Shown one piece after another: positions 10,325 through 17,707 of a stretch of 64,000 bases of DNA. The notes beneath the pieces were generated by a model that worked only from the letters and a program-made list of their open reading frames with translations, had not been told where the DNA came from and searched no databases. The translations under genes were made by a program, and so were the position numbers. Position 1 is the first letter of the stretch, and each line of letters opens with the position of its first letter. Source of the DNA: 67-14 sp035502775 (GTDB lineage Bacteria; Actinomycetota; Thermoleophilia; Solirubrobacterales; 70-9); assembly GCA_035502775.1 (NCBI GenBank), contig DATJUB010000058.1, forward strand, positions 1 through 64,000. Direction: 5' to 3'.

Positions 10325-10936
10325 TCAGCCGGAGATCAGGGGCACGAATCGCACCGCACCATCCACCCGGCGTTCGATCCGGCCGTTTCGGCTGCGGAAC
10401 AGGTTCAGCCGCTGCCCAGCCCGATCCCCGACCGGCACCACCATGCGCCCACCTTCGGTCAGCTGTTCGAGCAGCGCCGGATCGGGATCGCCCGCACAGG
10501 CGGCCCCGACGTTGATCGCGTCGAATGGCGCCCGTTCGGGAATGCCGCGCGACCCGTCACCGACCAGAACCGTCACGTTCCGCACTCCCGCCCGCGCCAG
10601 GGACTCCCGTGCCGTTTCGGCCAGGGCCGGGTGGCGTTCGATCGAGATCACCCGTTCGCCGAGGCGCGCCAGGACCGCCGCGTGATAGCCGGACCCGGTC
10701 CCGATGTCGAGCACGAGATCCGTCTCCCTCAGGTCCAGCATCTCGCACATCTCGGCGACCACCGTGGGCTGGGAGATCGATTGTCCTTCGGGCAGCGGCA
10801 GGGCCTCGTTCTCCCAGGCGACGTCCTTCAGGGTCTCGGGCACAAACGCGTCGCGGGGCACCTCGGCGATCGCGTCGATCACCATGGGATCCCGCACGCG
10901 CGCGAGGAGCTCGCTGATCAGCCTGGCGCTGCCCAT
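10325..10936 (-). CDS. pcm: protein-L-isoaspartate O-methyltransferase
   Basis: A 203-residue SAM-dependent methyltransferase that repairs isoaspartyl residues in aged proteins. The family signature QSISQPTVVAEMCEML appears near residue 55, and the SAM loop is VLDIGTGSGYHAAVLARLG. The C-terminal GGRMVVPVGDRAGQRLNLF is also characteristic. The ATG at 10936 gives the standard length; the frame upstream belongs to the preceding peptidase gene in another register. It is the last gene of a deacetylase, M14 peptidase, pcm operon, 17 nt behind the peptidase. Confidence 0.93.
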   Translation of the reverse strand: MGSARLISELLARVRDPMVIDAIAEVPRDAFVPETLKDVAWENEALPLPEGQSISQPTVVAEMCEMLDLRETDLVLDIGTGSGYHAAVLARLGERVISIERHPALAETARESLARAGVRNVTVLVGDGSRGIPERAPFDAINVGAACAGDPDPALLEQLTEGGRMVVPVGDRAGQRLNLFRSRNGRIERRVDGAVRFVPLISG

Positions 10937-10953
10937 CTCGGCTCCAGTGTCCC

Positions 10954-11697
10954 CTATCTCATGGACTTGATCAATCTGATCGCGGCCCGGGCGTGGCGAT
11001 CGACCTCCGGTCTCGCCGGACGCCCCGCACCGAGCTCGACCACGAAGGCCCTGGTGCCGAACCGATGCCGCATCCAGTCGCTGACGCTGCCGGGATAGGG
11101 GCGATCGCAGCCGGGCTCCGCCTCGAGGCCGGACAGCCGTGCGTACCGCCTCGCGAAACGGGCGGTCGGACCACAGGGCACGAGCGTCCGTCCCCAGGGT
11201 TGGTGGTACCAGATCGAAAGGTCGAAATTCCGTCCCCACGCGATCCGGGCGATGGTCCGGGACTCCGGCTCCGAGAGTGGCTCCGGACCGGATTCGTAGC
11301 CGCCGTTCAGGGTCGGATCGAACCGGTGGGGGAAGTTGCGGTTGAGGTCCACCCCGCGCGAGTTCCCGCGGCTGCCACGGGCGATCCCGTCGGGGTTCAC
11401 CGTGCGGATGGTCCACAGATCCACGCTCTTGATCCCGAGCTCCGCCAGCCGGTCGAGACGCCGGACCACCCTCATGCCCTCCGGTTCGTCACCGTGGATC
11501 GAGCCGACGATCAGGGCCTTGAAGGGAGCCGAGGGATCGCCGTGCCGTTGGACCCGGATCGCCCTGTCCTGAACCGACTTTCCGGCCGTGAAGACCCGAT
11601 GGGTTCCGCCGAGCGCGGTGCCGGAATGGCCGAGGATCGATGCCGAGAAGACCACCGCGGCCACGGCGAGCGTGCGGATGAGGAGACCCGGGATCAC
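10954..11697 (-). CDS. secreted M14-family zinc carboxypeptidase
   Basis: A 247-residue metallopeptidase with an N-terminal signal peptide (LLIRTLAVAAVVFSASILGH). The zinc ligands are in GSIHGDEPEG (HxxE) and the later His of SIWYHQPWG. Substrate-binding residues are in RTVNPDGIARG and GVDLNRNFPH, and the catalytic Glu is in AFVVELGAG. This is the compact murein-peptide amidase (MpaA-like) type of M14 peptidase, so cell-wall peptide turnover is a likely role. Its start overlaps the deacetylase stop by four bases (ATGA). Confidence 0.88.
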   Translation of the reverse strand: MIPGLLIRTLAVAAVVFSASILGHSGTALGGTHRVFTAGKSVQDRAIRVQRHGDPSAPFKALIVGSIHGDEPEGMRVVRRLDRLAELGIKSVDLWTIRTVNPDGIARGSRGNSRGVDLNRNFPHRFDPTLNGGYESGPEPLSEPESRTIARIAWGRNFDLSIWYHQPWGRTLVPCGPTARFARRYARLSGLEAEPGCDRPYPGSVSDWMRHRFGTRAFVVELGAGRPARPEVDRHARAAIRLIKSMR

Positions 11698-12776
11698 CGT
11701 CCGGCGGCGGCCCGCGACACGGCCGCGGCCTCGGCCTCCCCCAGCACGACCGGCACGTCCAATTCGATCGGATCGGATCGCAGGCTCGGCTCGAGCCCGG
11801 CCATCGCCTCCACGGTCGCCAGCACGCAGAACGGCATGTGATCGACGCTGTAGCCGCCCTCCTGGAGCGCGACGAACCTGCCTTCGCAGCTCGATTCGGC
11901 GAACTCGGAGACGCGGCCGGCCATCATCCGGAAGCCCTCGGTGGTCACGCTCATGCGACCGAGCGGATCGGAGGCGGCGGCGTCCTGACCGCTGGAGATG
12001 AAGACCAGCTCCGGCTCGAACCCGGCCAGCGCCGGCAGCGCCACCTGATCGATCGCCGCGAGATATCCCGCGTCGCCGCTGCCCGCCGGCATCGGGATGT
12101 TGACCGTGGTGCCGGTGCCTTCAGCGGAGCCGCGCTCGTCGATCGACCCTTCGTCGGCGGGATAGAGGCCGTCCTGGTGGATCGAGATGAACAGCACGCT
12201 CGGATCGTCGTAGAACACGGCCTGGGTTCCGTTGCCGTGATGGACGTCCCAGTCGAGGATCGCCACGCGTTCCAGGCCGTGTTCCCGCTGGGCATGCCGG
12301 GCCGCGACCGCGACGTTGTTGAACAGGCAGAAGCCCATCGCCTGACCGGCGGAGGCGTGATGGCCGGGCGGCCTCGTCAGAACATAGGCCGGCCGTGAGG
12401 GGCCCTCCATCGTGAAGTCGACCGCGGAGATCGCCGAGCCCGCGGAGATCAGGGCGGCACCCCAGGATCGGCCCCCGACCCTCGCCTCGGGTCCGACCCA
12501 TTGCAGGCTGCCCATCTCGCAGGCCGCTTCGATCCGGTCGATGTGCTCGTCGGTATGGACCGCCAGCAGCTCGTCCCGTGTCGCGGGTCTGGCCTCGATC
12601 CGCTCCATCCGCGCCGCGACCCCGGAGCGTTCCAGAACCTGGAACGCGCGCCTCACCCGCGCCGCGTTCTCGGCGTGGGCGACGTCGAGCCAGCCGGCCG
12701 CCACCTCGTCGAGCACCATCGAGCCGTTGTCATGAAGCAGGCAGCGCGGGTCATAGGCCAGTCCGGTCTTCCTCAT
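11694..12776 (-). CDS. histone-deacetylase-superfamily (acetylpolyamine-type) hydrolase
   Basis: A 360-residue zinc hydrolase. The active-site motifs RPPGHHASAGQAMGFCLFNN, DWDVHHGNGTQAVFY, ISSGQDAAASDPLG and LQEGGYS are all in place, so catalysis is expected. The 'SSGQDA' form matches the class II / acetylpolyamine amidohydrolase-like branch rather than AcuC. Bacterial substrates are acetylated polyamines, lysines or other short amides. GGAGAG lies ten bases before the ATG at 12776; an ATG at 12785 is also possible. It heads a three-gene operon with the M14 peptidase and pcm. Confidence 0.88.
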   Translation of the reverse strand: MRKTGLAYDPRCLLHDNGSMVLDEVAAGWLDVAHAENAARVRRAFQVLERSGVAARMERIEARPATRDELLAVHTDEHIDRIEAACEMGSLQWVGPEARVGGRSWGAALISAGSAISAVDFTMEGPSRPAYVLTRPPGHHASAGQAMGFCLFNNVAVAARHAQREHGLERVAILDWDVHHGNGTQAVFYDDPSVLFISIHQDGLYPADEGSIDERGSAEGTGTTVNIPMPAGSGDAGYLAAIDQVALPALAGFEPELVFISSGQDAAASDPLGRMSVTTEGFRMMAGRVSEFAESSCEGRFVALQEGGYSVDHMPFCVLATVEAMAGLEPSLRSDPIELDVPVVLGEAEAAAVSRAAAGR

Positions 12777-12842
12777 GGATCCCATTCTCTCCGACGCCGG
12801 GACAAATCTCCGGATTTGTTCGATGAATTGTCACCCATTTGC

Positions 12843-12859
12843 ACATGCGCAACGCATGT
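12843..12859. promoter_or_regulatory. toxin-antitoxin operator (inverted repeat ACATGCG/CGCATGT)
   Basis: Perfect 7-bp arms with a CAA spacer, lying between a TTGCAC-like -35 (12839-12844) and the TAGGCT -10 of the antitoxin gene. This is the expected place for antitoxin autorepression. Confidence 0.65.
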
Positions 12860-12865
12860 TAGGCT
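12860..12865 (+). promoter_or_regulatory. leaderless -10 (TAGGCT) of the toxin-antitoxin operon
   Basis: TAGGCT ends six bases before the GTG start at 12872; no Shine-Dalgarno sequence is visible. Confidence 0.6.
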
Positions 12866-12871
12866 TGAATC

Positions 12872-13102
12872 GTGGGCAAGATGCTTCAGATCCGCGACGT
12901 ACCCGAGCAAGTCCACGAACGCCTGAAGGCGCGCGCCGCCAGGGAAGGACGCACGCTGTCCGACATGCTGCGCGAAGAGGTCGCGCTGATCGCCGGCAAG
13001 CCCACCCGGGCTGAGGTCATCGAGAGCATCCGGCGGGCCGAACCGCTCGATCTGGCGGAACCCCCGTCGGCGGTTCTCCGGCGCCAGCGCGATTCCCCTT
13101 GA
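12872..13102 (+). CDS. FitA/VapB-type antitoxin
   Basis: A 76-residue ribbon-helix-helix antitoxin. The N-terminus GKMLQIRDVPEQVHERLKAR followed by AAREGRTLSDMLREEV is the classic FitA-like arrangement (one DNA-binding strand and two helices). The C-terminal part, rich in acidic residues and proline, would wrap the toxin. The GTG start lies six bases after a -10 hexamer. Its TGA overlaps the TTG start of the PIN toxin (TTGA), so translation of the two is coupled. An inverted repeat in its promoter should be its operator. Confidence 0.9.
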   Translation: MGKMLQIRDVPEQVHERLKARAAREGRTLSDMLREEVALIAGKPTRAEVIESIRRAEPLDLAEPPSAVLRRQRDSP

Positions 13103-13494
13103 TCGTCCTCGACGCCAGCGCGCTGCTGGACCTCCTGCTGGCGACCGATCCCGCCGAGCGGATCCTCGGGCATGTGGCGAATCCCGAGGTGCCGATCGTC
13201 GCGCCCGACCACATGCTGGTCGAGACAACACGGGTGCTGAGGCGGCTCGCGATCGCCGGAGTGATCTCCGACGAGCGGGCCGACCGGGAGGCGGCCAACG
13301 CGCTCGGACTCGACGTGACCGTCTATCCCAGCCAGGACCTGCTTCCGCGGGCTTGGCGATACCGCGACCGGATCACGATCGACGACGCCCTGTATCTGGT
13401 TCTGACCGAGGTGATCGCGGGCGCCTCGCTGCTCACGACCGACCGGAAGCTGGCCCGCGCGGCCTCCGGGCGGGTCCCGGTGATCCCGCTGTGA
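13099..13494 (+). CDS. PIN-domain ribonuclease toxin (VapC family)
   Basis: A 131-residue PIN nuclease. The conserved acidic residues are visible in MIVLDASALLDLLL (first Asp), DHMLVETTRVLRRL (Glu), IDDALYLVLTEV (Asp) and LLTTDRKLARAA (last Asp), so the magnesium site is complete. Such toxins cut tRNA or rRNA when free of antitoxin. The TTG start overlaps the antitoxin stop by four bases. It converges with the PrsW-type gene after 12 nt. Codon use does not differ visibly from its neighbours. Confidence 0.9.
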   Translation: MIVLDASALLDLLLATDPAERILGHVANPEVPIVAPDHMLVETTRVLRRLAIAGVISDERADREAANALGLDVTVYPSQDLLPRAWRYRDRITIDDALYLVLTEVIAGASLLTTDRKLARAASGRVPVIPL

Positions 13495-13506
13495 CGACCC
13501 CGCACC

Positions 13507-14505
13507 TCAGCCGGTGCGTGGCGCCACCGGCCTCCATCTCGGCGAGACCGAACCGACCCTGTCCGGAGGGACGAGCTGGCGGGCGCTGTGCTTCTGCAGG
13601 AGGTACATCACCAGCACCGTGATCAGACTGATCGAACCGAGGGCCTTGATGTCGGGACCGTCGAGCACGATGAAGTCGTTGAGGCCGTGCATGAACATCG
13701 CGATCGCCCAGGCACCGATCGCGGCACCGGTGAAGATCTCGCCCCGTTTCCAGGCGACCTGCCAGGCCACCGCGGCGATGAATCCGGTGAGCAGTGGGTG
13801 CATCACCTCGAGGAAGCCGCGCGAAGGCTGCCAGTGATCCGGGTTGAAGGCGTACTCACAGCTTTCGGCGACCCCGAAGGCCGAGGCCGAGATCACCACC
13901 AGCAGATAGCCCTCCCGTGGCAGCCGGAAACGGCCTTTCAGCCACAGGATCACCGGCAGCAGGACCTTGCCGGTCTCCTCGGCGGGCCCGGCGATCGCCG
14001 GCCAGGCGCCATCCTTGGGCTTTGCGCCGAAGATCGCCGGAACGCCGATCTCGATCGCCAGGGCGAACGCGATGCCGACCACACCGGAGGCGATCCCCCA
14101 CTTCAGGATCGAACGGCGCGTATCGGCCGGGATCCGGTCGAATCCGACCCGGCGGGAAAGGAAGAGAACCAGCGCCGACATCACCGCGATGGTCGAGATC
14201 AGTGAGAGCAGCGGCACCGGCAGCTGGATTCCGTGAACCCAGTGGGCGTCCCGGTCGGTCGCCCAAAGGGCCGAGGCGGCGCCGAGCGCGATCACGAAGA
14301 TGCCGAAAAGCTTCCACCCCGGATTTCGGAGGAAGTGGAAGAGGTGGCGCCTGTACCGGGGCAGGGCGGTTCCCTCGGCCGCGGGGCGCACCTCGTTCAG
14401 CCAGACTTCGCCGTCCCATCGCCGCTCCACCGGCTTCTTGTGATGGTCCGGGACCGGGTAGAACCCGGGGGCCGGATCGGCGCCTGACTGCTCGAGGATG
14501 TCCAT
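13507..14505 (-). CDS. PrsW-family intramembrane protease
   Basis: A 332-residue membrane protein of the PrsW family of glutamic-type intramembrane proteases. An approximately 65-residue cytosolic N-terminus with the short motif RRWDGEVWLNEV precedes about eight membrane segments. Family residues are visible in GPAEETGKVLLPVI (the EE pair), FGVAESCEYAF (Glu), HPLLTGFIAAVAW (His) and FMHGLNDFIVLDG. In Bacillus PrsW cleaves an anti-sigma factor; the target here is unknown. The ATG at 14505 is chosen because a -10 hexamer lies seven bases before it. Confidence 0.88.
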   Translation of the reverse strand: MDILEQSGADPAPGFYPVPDHHKKPVERRWDGEVWLNEVRPAAEGTALPRYRRHLFHFLRNPGWKLFGIFVIALGAASALWATDRDAHWVHGIQLPVPLLSLISTIAVMSALVLFLSRRVGFDRIPADTRRSILKWGIASGVVGIAFALAIEIGVPAIFGAKPKDGAWPAIAGPAEETGKVLLPVILWLKGRFRLPREGYLLVVISASAFGVAESCEYAFNPDHWQPSRGFLEVMHPLLTGFIAAVAWQVAWKRGEIFTGAAIGAWAIAMFMHGLNDFIVLDGPDIKALGSISLITVLVMYLLQKHSARQLVPPDRVGSVSPRWRPVAPRTG

Positions 14506-14512
14506 GGCGCCG

Positions 14513-14518
14513 ATCCTA
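14513..14518 (-). promoter_or_regulatory. leaderless -10 (TAGGAT) of the PrsW-type gene
   Basis: TAGGAT on the minus strand ends seven bases before the ATG at 14505. Confidence 0.5.
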
Positions 14519-14542
14519 TTTTTCCCGGGCGGAACCGCCGGG

Positions 14543-15049
14543 CTACGAATCCCCGGAAAGCTTCCTTGCAAGCAGCTCGTCGAGACGCTCGTTTCCTTCC
14601 CTGACACCGGTCTCCATGCCCGACTGGATCATGCCGTCGCGCAGCTCCTTCGATTCGAAGGTGGAGGTGGTGACCAGCCTGGTGCGGCCGCCCTCGAGCT
14701 CGATCAGGTCGAGCCGGTCGATCGCCGGCGGGATCGGCGGATCCATGACGAAGTTGAAGGTCTGGACCATCAGATCCGGCTTCTCGAGTTCCAGGAACTC
14801 ACCGAAGAAGAAGTACTCGTTGCCCTCGTCGTCGAAGTGGGTGTACCTCCACTTTCCGCCGGGCCGGAAGTCGTACTCCTCCACCTTCATCTTGAGATAG
14901 CGCGGACCGAGCCACTGGGCCAGCAGCTCCGGATCACTGAAGCACTCCCAGACCAGCTCGCGGGGAGCTTCGAACTCGCGTTCGATGCGGACCTCGGTGT
15001 CGGACGGGGTGCTGACTTTCGTCTCGTTGGTCGTCTTGTTTTCGCTCAT
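14543..15049 (-). CDS. SRPBCC (AHSA1-like) domain protein
   Basis: A 168-residue protein with one START/SRPBCC ligand-binding fold. Typical elements are IEREFEAPRELVWECFSDPE, LLAQWLGPRYLKMKVEEYDF, RPGGKWRYTHFDDEGNEYFF and, in the C-terminal helix, GMIQSGMETGVREGNERLDE. These proteins usually bind hydrophobic small molecules; none is known for this group. Its start overlaps the ArsR stop by four bases, the standard ArsR-SRPBCC arrangement in actinobacteria, so the regulator and the binding protein are coexpressed. Confidence 0.9.
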   Translation of the reverse strand: MSENKTTNETKVSTPSDTEVRIEREFEAPRELVWECFSDPELLAQWLGPRYLKMKVEEYDFRPGGKWRYTHFDDEGNEYFFFGEFLELEKPDLMVQTFNFVMDPPIPPAIDRLDLIELEGGRTRLVTTSTFESKELRDGMIQSGMETGVREGNERLDELLARKLSGDS

Positions 15050-15390
15050 GTGGTCTTTCCTTCTCGTTTCTTTCTTTCGATGATTTCGTCGAGCCGACCG
15101 AAGCGGTCCGCCCAGTTGCGCCGGAACTCTTCGAGCCAGAAACCGGCCTCGTCGAAACCGGCCTCGTCGAGCTGACAGTGCCTTGTACGGCCGCGCTTCT
15201 CGGTGGTCACGAGCCGCGCCTCCTCCAGGACCTTCACGTGCTTCTTCAAGCCCGTGAGTGACATCCCGGTCGGTTCCGCGAGCTCGCTGATCGTGGCGCT
15301 GCCCTCCACCAGGCGATCCAGAATGGTTCGCCGGGTAGGGTCGGAGAGCGCCGAGAATGTGCGATCGAGGGTTGTCGAATACTGAACCAT
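15046..15390 (-). CDS. ArsR-family regulator (SRPBCC-linked)
   Basis: A 114-residue winged helix-turn-helix repressor. It shows DRTFSALSDPTRRTILDRLV, SATISELAEPTGMSLTGLKK and HVKVLEEARLVTTEKRGRTR, with no metal-binding cysteine motif, so the inducer is probably organic and not arsenic or another metal. The ATG at 15390 is chosen because a TATAGT -10 lies seven bases upstream; a 16-bp palindrome covers the transcription start and start codon and is the probable autorepression site. It forms an operon with the SRPBCC gene. Confidence 0.9.
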   Translation of the reverse strand: MVQYSTTLDRTFSALSDPTRRTILDRLVEGSATISELAEPTGMSLTGLKKHVKVLEEARLVTTEKRGRTRHCQLDEAGFDEAGFWLEEFRRNWADRFGRLDEIIERKKREGKTT

Positions 15391-15398
15391 ATGGTTCA
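15383..15398. promoter_or_regulatory. ArsR operator, 16-bp palindrome
   Basis: TGAACCATATGGTTCA is a perfect palindrome that includes the arsR start codon and the inferred +1 position. Repression would block both initiation of transcription and the first codons. Confidence 0.7.
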
Positions 15399-15403
15399 CT
15401 ATA
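15398..15403 (-). promoter_or_regulatory. leaderless -10 (TATAGT) of the arsR gene
   Basis: TATAGT on the minus strand ends seven bases before the ATG at 15390 and touches the operator. Confidence 0.6.
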
Positions 15404-15507
15404 GGCATGACCGACCCAGCTGTCAACCCCATGACAATCATGCGCCTGGTCGGGTTCCGCCCCGCGGGGCTCCGGACGGCCGCACCCACCGAAGGAAGAC
15501 GATCTCA

Positions 15508-16305
15508 TTGGAAAGAACACTCGAAGGAAGGAATGCCGTCATCTACGGCGGCGGCGGAAAGCTCGGGGCGGGTGTCGCCCGGACCTTCGCCGAACGCGGG
15601 GCCAACCTGTTCCTCGTAGGCCGGCGTCACGAACCGCTCGACATCGCCGCCGATGCCGCCCGGGCCGTCGGAGCGGAGGTCGAGACGACGGTCTTCGACG
15701 TGCTCGAGGAATCCGCCGTGATCGCACATGCCGAAGGGGTCGCCGCATCCGCCGGATCGCTCGACATCTCCTTCAACCTGACCTCACGCATGGACACCCA
15801 CGGCGTGCCTCTGGTCGACATCGCGATCACCGACTTTCTCCAGACCACCTACGTCGGGCTCGCCTCCAACTTCGCGACGGCCCGCGCCGCGGCCAAGGTG
15901 ATGAGCGACCAGGAATCCGGCGGCGTGATCCTGGGACTGACCAGCGGATCCTCGAAGGTCGGGGCGCCGATGATGGGCGGAACCGGTCCGGCCGACGCCT
16001 CGATCGAGGTCTTCCTCCGGAACCTCGCGATCGAAGCCGGACGCGACGGTGTGCGGGTGGTCGGCATCCACACGGCCGGGGTGCCGGAGACCTTCGAGCC
16101 CTCCGAGCTGGACAGCAACCGGGCACGGAGGGAGAGCGGCCTCAGCCCCGAGCAGATCGACGAGGCGATCGGCCAGAGGGCGGCGCTCGGCCACGCGCCG
16201 CGGCTCCAGCAGGTAGCCGACACGGCGGCCTTTCTCGCCTCCGATCAGGCCGCTGGGATCACCGGCACGATCGTCAACGTCACCGCCGGCCTCGTGCTCC
16301 AGTGA
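15508..16305 (+). CDS. SDR-fold protein lacking the usual YxxxK pair
   Basis: A 265-residue short-chain dehydrogenase/reductase fold. The nucleotide loop is YGGGGKLGAGVARTF near residues 12-26 and LVGRRHE follows the second strand. The position of the catalytic Tyr-x-x-x-Lys holds GGTGPADASIEVFLRNLA, with no Tyr or Lys, though the Ser of GLTSGSSKVG remains. It may therefore be a non-canonical reductase or a binding protein. The TTG at 15508 gives the expected N-terminus; AAGGA lies 11 bases upstream. Its 3' end overlaps that of the convergent PKD-protein gene by 26 bp. Confidence 0.82.
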   Translation: MERTLEGRNAVIYGGGGKLGAGVARTFAERGANLFLVGRRHEPLDIAADAARAVGAEVETTVFDVLEESAVIAHAEGVAASAGSLDISFNLTSRMDTHGVPLVDIAITDFLQTTYVGLASNFATARAAAKVMSDQESGGVILGLTSGSSKVGAPMMGGTGPADASIEVFLRNLAIEAGRDGVRVVGIHTAGVPETFEPSELDSNRARRESGLSPEQIDEAIGQRAALGHAPRLQQVADTAAFLASDQAAGITGTIVNVTAGLVLQ

Positions 16306-17707
16306 CCCGGATCAGGGCCCTCGCCTTGACCGGCTGAACCGAGCGGGCCGTCGCCTTGATCCTCAGCGCGACGGTCCGGCGGCCCCGCGCCTTCGCCGAG
16401 AGCCTGACCTTCACCCGGCGGGACCTCGCCTCGCCGGGGCCGAGGTCCCCGAGCCGCATGCAGCGCTTCTCGGTTTTCAGGAGCTTCTTCGGACCGGTCA
16501 CACAGATCTTCACGCCACTCGCCGGGGCCAGCCCCGAGTTCCGCAGCCGAACTCTGAACTTCACCGTCGATCCCGGCGCGGCCCGGCGCTTTTTCGGTGA
16601 GATCTTGAACCGGCCGAGCCTGGCGACACCGGCCCCGGGCCTGGTGCTTGCCGTCACATCCTGAATCGCCCACGGGGAGACGTCCCCGTCTCGATCGACC
16701 ACACGCAGACCGACCTTCCGGGCGCCTGCCGTGGGAAAGGAATGAGTGATGGACGGTTCGGCGCCGGCCTCATCCACCGTGCCGTCGCCGTCGAAATCCC
16801 ACGCGTACCGCAGCACCCCCGCCTTGGCGAAACTCTGGGCGGCGTCGAAGGCGACATCCAGGGGCGCGCCCGGCAGGCTCCCGAACGCCGGGCGGATGGC
16901 CGGGCGGGGACGGATGATGCCGCCGCCCTCGAGGAAGGTCAGATTGAACCTGGCGTCGGTGCGGCCGGACGGGGACGGGATCGCCACCGCGCCGTTCAGC
17001 TCGTCCTCGACCTGGCCCGAACCGATATCGGGGCGGCTGCAGTCGAAGCCGCCGATGGTCATCGCATTGTTGATCACCGAGAACTGGCCGGATTCCGGGG
17101 AGTACGGCGTTCCCGTGGTGACCGGGGCCGGATCGGCGGTCGGATCGGGCGGTTCCATCGCGGCGGTGGTCATCGGGCCGAAATCGAGCGGAACGGTGCA
17201 GTCGATGTTCCCGTAGATCCAGCCGATCGGCCAGGGCGGGTTGACCATCCGCACGTGCGACGCCTGAATCCGGAGGCTGGCCGGCATGTGCATCGTCGCC
17301 TCGCCGTTCAGCGGATTCACGTTGCCGGTCCAGTCGCCACGGGGCGTCAGGCTGACGGTCATCGTCTCCTCCTCGCCGTTGATGTCACGGGGAAACTGGA
17401 ACTGGCTGGGCGAGGAGATCTGGCCCACCGGAACGTTGACCTCACCCGCGCCGGAGATCGTTCCCCTGCCTCCCCAGCCACCCATGATCGAGAGCGGCAG
17501 GATCGGCGCCGGCAGCGACCATCCGCGAATCCGGATGAAGGCGTCGGTCGGTGTCAGCTGGAGATTGACCGGGGCGGTCGCCGCCCTATTCGGAAGCCCG
17601 TCCACCCTCTGGGCCCCGGCGCTGCCCGTCAGGAGCAGCAAGATGAATGACATGCCGCCTGCCAGCGCTGCGAATCGCAACCGACTTGCCGAAACCGTTC
17701 TCAACAT
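16280..17707 (-). CDS. secreted PKD-domain protein with CARDB-like C-terminal domain
   Basis: A 475-residue exported protein. A signal peptide (FAALAGGMSFILLLLTGSAG) is followed by a beta-rich region of unknown family (about 30-250), a PKD domain (LRYAWDFDGDGTVDEAGAEP, SFPTAGARKVGLRVVDRDGD) and a CARDB-like beta sandwich with two cysteines (VKICVTGPKK, KRCMRLGDLGPGEARSR). The end is strongly basic. A surface or matrix role is likely. GGAGGGG six bases before the ATG at 17707 supports the start, although this site lies inside the upstream hydroxylase frame, which overlaps by 122 bp. Confidence 0.82.
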   Translation of the reverse strand: MLRTVSASRLRFAALAGGMSFILLLLTGSAGAQRVDGLPNRAATAPVNLQLTPTDAFIRIRGWSLPAPILPLSIMGGWGGRGTISGAGEVNVPVGQISSPSQFQFPRDINGEEETMTVSLTPRGDWTGNVNPLNGEATMHMPASLRIQASHVRMVNPPWPIGWIYGNIDCTVPLDFGPMTTAAMEPPDPTADPAPVTTGTPYSPESGQFSVINNAMTIGGFDCSRPDIGSGQVEDELNGAVAIPSPSGRTDARFNLTFLEGGGIIRPRPAIRPAFGSLPGAPLDVAFDAAQSFAKAGVLRYAWDFDGDGTVDEAGAEPSITHSFPTAGARKVGLRVVDRDGDVSPWAIQDVTASTRPGAGVARLGRFKISPKKRRAAPGSTVKFRVRLRNSGLAPASGVKICVTGPKKLLKTEKRCMRLGDLGPGEARSRRVKVRLSAKARGRRTVALRIKATARSVQPVKARALIRVTGARGRR

